Source of the DNA: Lewinella sp. W8
Lineage (GTDB): Bacteria > Bacteroidota > Bacteroidia > Chitinophagales > Saprospiraceae
Assembly (NCBI RefSeq): GCF_004375085.3
Contig: NZ_SNAQ03000008.1
Span: 129,531 to 193,530, forward strand
Length of the DNA stretch: 64,000 bases
Direction: 5' to 3'
The notes beneath the pieces are model-generated. The model was not told the origin of the DNA. It saw only the letters and a list, made by a program, of their open reading frames with translations, and searched no databases. This document shows, one piece after another, positions 59,567 to 64,000 of this stretch (position 1 is its first letter; each line of letters begins with the position of its first letter). The position numbers were made by a program, and so were the translations under genes.

Positions 59567-60481
59567 ATGAAAAAGTGGATTCTCATCGGACTGGGGGGCT
59601 TTGTCCTCTTCCTGGTCGTGTTCTTCGGCCGTATATTTTGGGGCCAATATCAGCAGCACCTGGCTCAAAAAGAGTTTGAGGCGAACGTCACCAATACCGC
59701 CTCTCCCGGCGTCACGGTGCTGCGGGATTCTTTCCTGATCGACTACCAAAACGAGAAGCGGACCTTACACGTCTACGTTCCTCCCGGCTACGCTGAGGAC
59801 TCCCTCTCCTACCCGGTGATGTACTTCATGGACGGGGAGAGCTCCTTCAACGACATGGAAAACATGGCCCCGGAATGGCAGATTGACGAAGTCATCGATG
59901 CTTCCGTCCGGGCCGGTGGCCCGGGGGCCATCGTCATTGGTATCGCCCAGTCCGACCAGCGCGACCCGGAATACACGCCCTTCCCCATTGACGATTACCC
60001 CAACGCCCACGGCGATCGATACATCGACTGGGTAGCCACCAAACTAAAACCCTGGGTGGACACCAACTACCGAACCCTGACGGCCCCCGAGCACACCGCC
60101 ATTGGCGGTATCTCCCGTAGTGGCATGATGGCCTACTACGCGCTGATGGCCCATCCGGAAGTTTTCGGACTGGCCGTCATCCAGTCGCCATCCCTTTGGG
60201 TGGACGAAAACCGGCTACTGGCCATGGATACGCCGGCGGAAGCATTGGCCGGCCGCCGGGCATTCGTCAGCGTAGGGGAGCTGGAAACCCCGATGATTCG
60301 GCAAGCCCGCGCCATTCACGATAAGTTATTGGATGCCGGCATCGCACCAGAGGATTTACGCATGGAGATCATCCAGGGAGAAGGGCATTGGCACATGGCC
60401 TGGCGCAAATCCTTTGCCATGGCGTATCCGTGGCTGGCGGAGCGGTGGTCGCAGGAACAAGTTTCCGCCGAAATGGAATAG
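59567..60481 (+). CDS. Exported esterase-like alpha/beta hydrolase
   Basis: A 304-residue protein with an N-terminal membrane segment (ILIGLGGFVLFLVVFFGRIF). It follows the putative esterase (Fes/EstD-like) arrangement: LHVYVPPGYAEDSLSYPVMY, DGESSFNDMENMAPEWQIDE, nucleophile region TAIGGISRSGMMAYYALMAH, and a C-terminal His in GEGHWHMAWRKSF. The elbow GISRSG differs from the common GxSMGG, so activity should not be assumed. Substrate unknown. Confidence 0.75.
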   Translation: MKKWILIGLGGFVLFLVVFFGRIFWGQYQQHLAQKEFEANVTNTASPGVTVLRDSFLIDYQNEKRTLHVYVPPGYAEDSLSYPVMYFMDGESSFNDMENMAPEWQIDEVIDASVRAGGPGAIVIGIAQSDQRDPEYTPFPIDDYPNAHGDRYIDWVATKLKPWVDTNYRTLTAPEHTAIGGISRSGMMAYYALMAHPEVFGLAVIQSPSLWVDENRLLAMDTPAEALAGRRAFVSVGELETPMIRQARAIHDKLLDAGIAPEDLRMEIIQGEGHWHMAWRKSFAMAYPWLAERWSQEQVSAEME

Positions 60482-60490
60482 TCACGGGCA

Positions 60491-61372
60491 CTACCCCACC
60501 CGAAACCGGTACCCCACCCCGTGTACCGTCTCGATGCTCACGGCCTCGATGTCGGCAATCTTCTTACGGAGCCGAGAGATGAATACGTCCAGACTACGTC
60601 CCACCATCACGCCCTCGTCTCCCCAGACCGCGTCATGAATTTTTTCTCTCGCCAGCACGGCGTTGGGGTTTTCCGCCAGATAGGTCAGAAGTTTACATTC
60701 CCGGTAGGTCAGCTCGTGTTGCTGCCCGCCCCACTCCAGTCGTTGCACGTCGGGGAGGAGAGCGGCTTCAGTCCCCAGCGGAAGCCGCCGGGGAGCATCC
60801 GCGTCGAGGGTGAGTTCCTGGCGGGGCTTGGACCAGTCCAGTACCGGGCCGATGAGCAGGAAGGACAAACCGACCAGCAGTCCCAGATAGAAACCCGTCC
60901 CCGGACCGGGGTCATCCGGATGCAACTGAAGGCTGAGGTTGGCACAGCGGGCATCCTGCTCCCGCGACCGGCAGGCGGCTTCGTCCAGGTCATTATTGAT
61001 GCGGGTGCCGGTGGTAAAGTCAAAGAAGGCCCCCAGGAATTCCTGGCCATCCCCACAATCGAGTAAGGCCAGAGAATAGGGTTGCCGCAATTCAAATTTG
61101 GTCAGCACTCCCTGGGTGATGGTCATGATGGAATCGTAATCGATCTCCCGGGCCAGGGGCAGGATAAAACTCAGCTCTCCGGACTTCTCCACGGCGGGTA
61201 CCGTAGACCGGTCATCCCCCAGTCCCAGCAGGTAATCGTGTCCGATTTGCCGCATGGCCATCCGCACCTTGCGTTCGTCAACCTGCTGGTTCGACTGCAG
61301 GATGCTGGTGAGGGATAGCATCAACAAGAGTGCGCCAAGCACGGGAAAAGCGTATTTTAATCCTGGCTTCAT
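60491..61372 (-). CDS. Membrane-anchored winged-helix transcription regulator
   Basis: A 293-residue protein. N-terminal membrane helix (YAFPVLGALLLMLSLTSIL), an extracytoplasmic domain of about 140 residues with four cysteines (LLDCGDGQ, EAACRSREQDARCANL), a second helix (GFYLGLLVGLSFLLIGPVL), and a C-terminal OmpR-type winged helix (HELTYRECKLLTYLAENPNA, VGRSLDVFISRLRKKI, ETVHGVGYRFRV). A one-component membrane regulator with its DNA-binding domain at the C-terminus, the reverse of ToxR/CadC. The Cys pattern suggests disulfide-stabilised sensing. Confidence 0.82.
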   Translation of the reverse strand: MKPGLKYAFPVLGALLLMLSLTSILQSNQQVDERKVRMAMRQIGHDYLLGLGDDRSTVPAVEKSGELSFILPLAREIDYDSIMTITQGVLTKFELRQPYSLALLDCGDGQEFLGAFFDFTTGTRINNDLDEAACRSREQDARCANLSLQLHPDDPGPGTGFYLGLLVGLSFLLIGPVLDWSKPRQELTLDADAPRRLPLGTEAALLPDVQRLEWGGQQHELTYRECKLLTYLAENPNAVLAREKIHDAVWGDEGVMVGRSLDVFISRLRKKIADIEAVSIETVHGVGYRFRVG

Positions 61373-61480
61373 AGCATAAAGTTACGATCTAGTAACGCCC
61401 CACTCACCCCGAAGTGGGGCCTTTATCGGGGTATTTACATCCTTTTACATGTTGTAAGCTCCTACTTTTTCACTCCGGAG

Positions 61481-61488
61481 TAGGTTTG
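61481..61488 (+). promoter_or_regulatory. Putative -7 box TAGGTTTG
   Basis: An exact TAnnTTTG match, 17 bases before the ATG at 61506. CCTAC and GTAGG flank a short dyad just upstream. The nearest TTG is 26 bases away, longer than the usual spacing. Confidence 0.45.
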
Positions 61489-61505
61489 TAGAAACGATAA
61501 TTGCC

Positions 61506-62366
61506 ATGCGAATTCTTCTCTTCCCCATCTTGCTGGCCGCCATGGTGCTTCACGGTCAGGATGATCCCTCCCGGGCCATTTATCTGAGTACCGACGCCGG
61601 TCAGACCTGGAGCCCCTTTGATCGGGGGATGCCCGCCATGACCTTCGTCAGCGACGTAATTAATCATCAGGGCACCCTCTACGCCGCCACGGATGGCCAC
61701 GGGGTATTTATGCTTCCCCCCGGCAAAAAGGAATGGGAGGAGACCAACGACGGATTCGTCGGACCGGTGGACATCAACGCCCTGGCTTCCCGCGGCGACC
61801 TCCTGGTGGCCGGCACCTACCGCAACGGCATCTACCTTTCCCGCAGCGGCGGAAAGCGATGGCAACGTCCCATCGTTAATATCCCCAATATTTCCGTCAC
61901 GTCTCTCTTCATGACCAACAAAACCATCTTTGCCGGCACCGATCGGGGGCTGTACGTCTCGGAAGACAACGGCAACACCTGGCAGGTCCGGTCCAGTGGC
62001 CCCCAGATTAATGATCTGTTTTTCTTCGGCGGACAACTCTTCGCCGCCCGCCCGGATGGTCTCGTCTTGAGCGAGGATATGGGGGCGACCTGGACAAGCC
62101 TTTATGCGGATTTCACCGTCATGAAAGTTGACTATCTGTGTCCCTATCTGTACGCCTACGTGGGACGGGGCATCGGTTGGATCCGGAAAATCGACGGTAG
62201 CGACACCTGGGAAAATCCCTACGTGCGGCTTCCGATTCTCCAGAACGCCACCCTCATGTCCGCGCTGTGGACCGGGCTCCCACTAACGGGCCCCGAGGAC
62301 GTCCCCTTTCGCAACATCTTTGAAACCCCCATCGGTTGGTTGGCCGCGGGGCGGCCGGGGTGTTAG
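61506..62366 (+). CDS. Secreted Asp-box (BNR) repeat protein
   Basis: A 286-residue exported protein (MRILLFPILLAAMVLHGQ) with four Asp-box-like motifs, S-x-D-x-G-x-T-W: STDAGQTWSP, SRSGGKRWQR, SEDNGNTWQV and SEDMGATWTS. Repeats of about 45-75 residues carry them, as in sortilin-like or Ycf48-like beta-propellers. Sialidase catalytic residues are not evident, so it is a binding or scaffold propeller more likely than an enzyme. Divergent from the membrane-anchored winged-helix regulator. Confidence 0.75.
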   Translation: MRILLFPILLAAMVLHGQDDPSRAIYLSTDAGQTWSPFDRGMPAMTFVSDVINHQGTLYAATDGHGVFMLPPGKKEWEETNDGFVGPVDINALASRGDLLVAGTYRNGIYLSRSGGKRWQRPIVNIPNISVTSLFMTNKTIFAGTDRGLYVSEDNGNTWQVRSSGPQINDLFFFGGQLFAARPDGLVLSEDMGATWTSLYADFTVMKVDYLCPYLYAYVGRGIGWIRKIDGSDTWENPYVRLPILQNATLMSALWTGLPLTGPEDVPFRNIFETPIGWLAAGRPGC

Positions 62367-62413
62367 GGGACTGGTTACTGGTTACTAGTTGTTTGGTTTC
62401 GTCGGTGATCGAT

Positions 62414-62466
62414 CACCTTTACTAATCCTGGCGGGAACATATGAGGTGTCGCGAATGATTGCTGTA
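62414..62466 (-). repeat. CGCGACACCTC repeat family, copy 3 (partial)
   Basis: On the minus strand: CAGCAATCATTCGCGACACC, TCATATGTT and CAGGATTAGTAAAGGTGA, matching the last part of the copy at 11441-11532. The dyad-containing half is missing. Simple CTCATTCCT-type filler lies at 62469-62522. Confidence 0.7.
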
Positions 62467-62504
62467 TCCTTAAGCCTCAATCCTTGAACCTCATTCCTAA
62501 CTCC

Positions 62505-63440
62505 TCATTCCTCACTCCTCCCCAAATACGGTACCGAAAACTTCCAGCCGTCGTGCGCCGCGAAGCTGTTTGGAAAGATGGCCCGCGCCTCTTCCTCGTG
62601 GGCCGAGACATCCGGGTAGCGGGAACTGAAGTGGCCCATGACGAGCGTCCCGACGCCGGCATCGCGGGCGGTAAGGGCCGCTTCCCGGGCCGTGGCGTGG
62701 CCCTTGGCGTGCGCGTCTTCCCGCAGCTCGTGGAGAAAAGTTGCCTCGTGATACAAGAGGTCTACGCCGCGGACAAAATTCGCCAGTTCGGGAAAATGTA
62801 GCGTATCGGAGCAGTAGGCGAAGCTCCGGGGAGGTGCGGGCGGGATCGTCAGTTCTTGATGCAAAATGCGTTCTCCGGTCGCGGTCACGAAGTCTCCCCC
62901 TCCTTTGATCTCCCGGATGGCGGGCCAGGGAATATCGTATTCTTCAATCTTTTCCTTACGGATGTTGGCGGGTCTTTCCTTTTCGCGCAGAAGGTAGCCG
63001 TTCGTTTCGATCCGGTGGCGGAGGGGAAAGGCAAATAGTTCCAAAGACTTCAGGCTGATCACCGGGGTGAGATCCTTTGCGGTAAACTCCCGGAATTCCA
63101 GGGAAAAGGGAAAGTCAAAGCGGTCGAGTTCGAGTAAGGGGGCGAGGCGCGCGCGCAGGTGCGGTGGAGACAGGATAGTGAGCGGTGTTTTCCGGTCGTA
63201 GAGCGCCAGGCTGGTCAGCAATCCGGGGAGGCCGAAGTAGTGATCGCCGTGGAGGTGGGTAATCAGGATGGTGGACGTCCGCCCCAGATTGAGGCCCAGG
63301 CTGCGGAGTTGCATCTGGGTGCCTTCCCCGCAGTCGATGAGTACGTCCTCATGTTCGGTGCGCAGGAACACACCGGAACAGTGGCGGCCGTAGGCCGGCA
63401 GGGCACCACTGGTGCCCAGAATGGTTACTTCAAAACGCAT
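62505..63440 (-). CDS. rnz: Ribonuclease Z
   Basis: A 311-residue metallo-beta-lactamase enzyme that trims tRNA 3' ends. The metal motif is LITHLHGDHYFGLPGLL; other metal ligands are in LLYHEATFLHE and VMGHFSSRY. The N-terminal phrase VTILGTSGALPAYGRHCSG and the Asp in DVLIDCGEGTQMQL are family features, and the exosite arm lies around residues 150-185. Length is normal. A STAS gene lies upstream on the same strand. Confidence 0.92.
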   Translation of the reverse strand: MRFEVTILGTSGALPAYGRHCSGVFLRTEHEDVLIDCGEGTQMQLRSLGLNLGRTSTILITHLHGDHYFGLPGLLTSLALYDRKTPLTILSPPHLRARLAPLLELDRFDFPFSLEFREFTAKDLTPVISLKSLELFAFPLRHRIETNGYLLREKERPANIRKEKIEEYDIPWPAIREIKGGGDFVTATGERILHQELTIPPAPPRSFAYCSDTLHFPELANFVRGVDLLYHEATFLHELREDAHAKGHATAREAALTARDAGVGTLVMGHFSSRYPDVSAHEEEARAIFPNSFAAHDGWKFSVPYLGRSEE

Positions 63441-63497
63441 GATGCTTACGGAGAACCGAAAACGGTAGGCTACCTACCGCCAGGGCAACCGTGGAGG

Positions 63498-63890
63498 TTA
63501 CTCCTCGGCTCCCGCCTCGGGTTCACCCTGCATGTCCCGCTGTAGTTCCTCCATGAAGATGTAGTCCACGGATTCCGAAACCGTCGGAAGGATGGTCAGG
63601 ACGGAGTCTACTTTAGAAATTTCCACCAGACGCTTGACGGCGTCGTGCTCAATCCCGGTGACGATGAAGGTACCCAGGTTAGTCCACAGACGACGGGCCG
63701 TCAGGATAGCACTCAGGCCGGAGCTGTCCACGTAAGCCACGGAGCTAAGGTCCAGAATGAGATTCTTGATCCCTTCATTAGCCAGGATTACGAATTCGGA
63801 TTTAAGCTTGGGAGCTACGGAAGAATTCAGGTTTTCTTCTTCGGGCTTAACGAGCGTGTAGCGTTCCTGCTTATCGATGCTAAATTTCAT
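63498..63890 (-). CDS. STAS domain (anti-sigma factor antagonist-like) protein
   Basis: A 130-residue protein with a STAS fold: YTLVKPEEENLNSSVAPKLK, GIKNLILDLSSVAYVDSSGL and LSAILTARRLWTNLGTFIVT. The phosphorylatable Ser of SpoIIAA-type proteins corresponds to YVDSSGLSAIL. The C-terminal tail is acidic (EELQRDMQGEPEAGAEE). No kinase or sigma factor is next to it, so its partners are unknown. Start at 63890 (MKFSIDKQERY) is set by the promoter just upstream. Confidence 0.85.
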   Translation of the reverse strand: MKFSIDKQERYTLVKPEEENLNSSVAPKLKSEFVILANEGIKNLILDLSSVAYVDSSGLSAILTARRLWTNLGTFIVTGIEHDAVKRLVEISKVDSVLTILPTVSESVDYIFMEELQRDMQGEPEAGAEE

Positions 63891-63907
63891 CTGGTCTTCT
63901 ATTTGCC

Positions 63908-63936
63908 GCAAAGGTAGATATTTTAACTTAACCCAA
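63908..63936 (-). promoter_or_regulatory. STAS gene promoter, full -33/-7 match
   Basis: On the minus strand: TTG (63936-63934), 17 bases, then TACCTTTGC (63916-63908). Both elements and the spacing match the Bacteroidota consensus. The box ends 17 bases before the start codon. Confidence 0.7.
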
Positions 63937-64000
63937 CTATTCTTCAGGGAGTTCATTGGCGTCGGCCCCGGAACGAAAATATCTGATCCCCGACCGATGG

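Overview
The window looks like chromosomal DNA of a marine-type Bacteroidota bacterium, most likely of the Saprospiria (Lewinella-like) group. The grounds are family content (GLPGLI protein, CarboxypepD_reg/TonB outer-membrane protein, DUF6438, DUF6503, DUF481 and LytS/LytTR proteins), promoter boxes of the Bacteroidota form TAnnTTTG, and a tmRNA whose tag reads GNTSYAMAA. Most of the DNA is GC-rich, dense with housekeeping genes, and has short gaps. No rRNA, tRNA, integrase, transposase or CRISPR array was seen.

Layout. 0-10.8 kb: start of an M1 aminopeptidase, a solute-binding lipoprotein, small membrane proteins, a glutamine amidotransferase, Dps, an FAD oxidoreductase divergent from an AraC regulator, a DUF885 peptidase with an alpha/beta hydrolase, and a Cys/Met PLP enzyme. 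10.8-22.2 kb: OmpA-like protein, hemL, a PAS histidine kinase with its receiver protein, ettA, a DUF6438 lipoprotein, yidC, DUF3293. 22.2-26.8 kb: an AT-rich cassette (see below) beside the tmRNA gene at 26.9-27.2 kb. 27.5-37.7 kb: FAH-family enzyme, purC, hpf, hydrolase, sbcC-sbcD, a gamma-glutamylcyclotransferase-like gene and recQ. 37.7-46.6 kb: hemC, asnS, an SPFH protein and repeat-rich gaps. 46.6-53.3 kb: hydrolase, LytS/LytTR pair, an orphan MrcB-N-like protein, and the KDG kinase/KDPG aldolase pair followed by a wrecked SDR gene. 53.3-64 kb: valS, diheme cytochrome c peroxidase, lipoproteins, a membrane-anchored winged-helix regulator, an Asp-box protein, RNase Z and a STAS protein.

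The part that stands out is 22.4-26.8 kb. It holds a small HTH gene interrupted by a run of ten G (one base more or less truncates it), then two paralogous 70-residue secreted peptides with a C-X38-C pattern. The peptides flank a GLPGLI protein and are followed by a large outer-membrane beta-barrel protein. Both peptide genes carry the same 5' leader motif. I read this as a possibly phase-variable secreted-peptide/outer-membrane system next to ssrA; the function is unknown.

The gaps carry several short repeat families: a 132-bp MITE-like palindromic element (two copies, inverted), a 44-bp hairpin (two inverted copies), a family around CGCGACACCTC (three copies), 239-bp tandem units with a conserved open frame (plus a diverged copy), 121-bp direct repeats, and a 45/46-bp triple tandem repeat. 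Several simple-sequence fillers recur as well. Promoter and start-site calls are by eye; family names rest on motif recognition without a database search.
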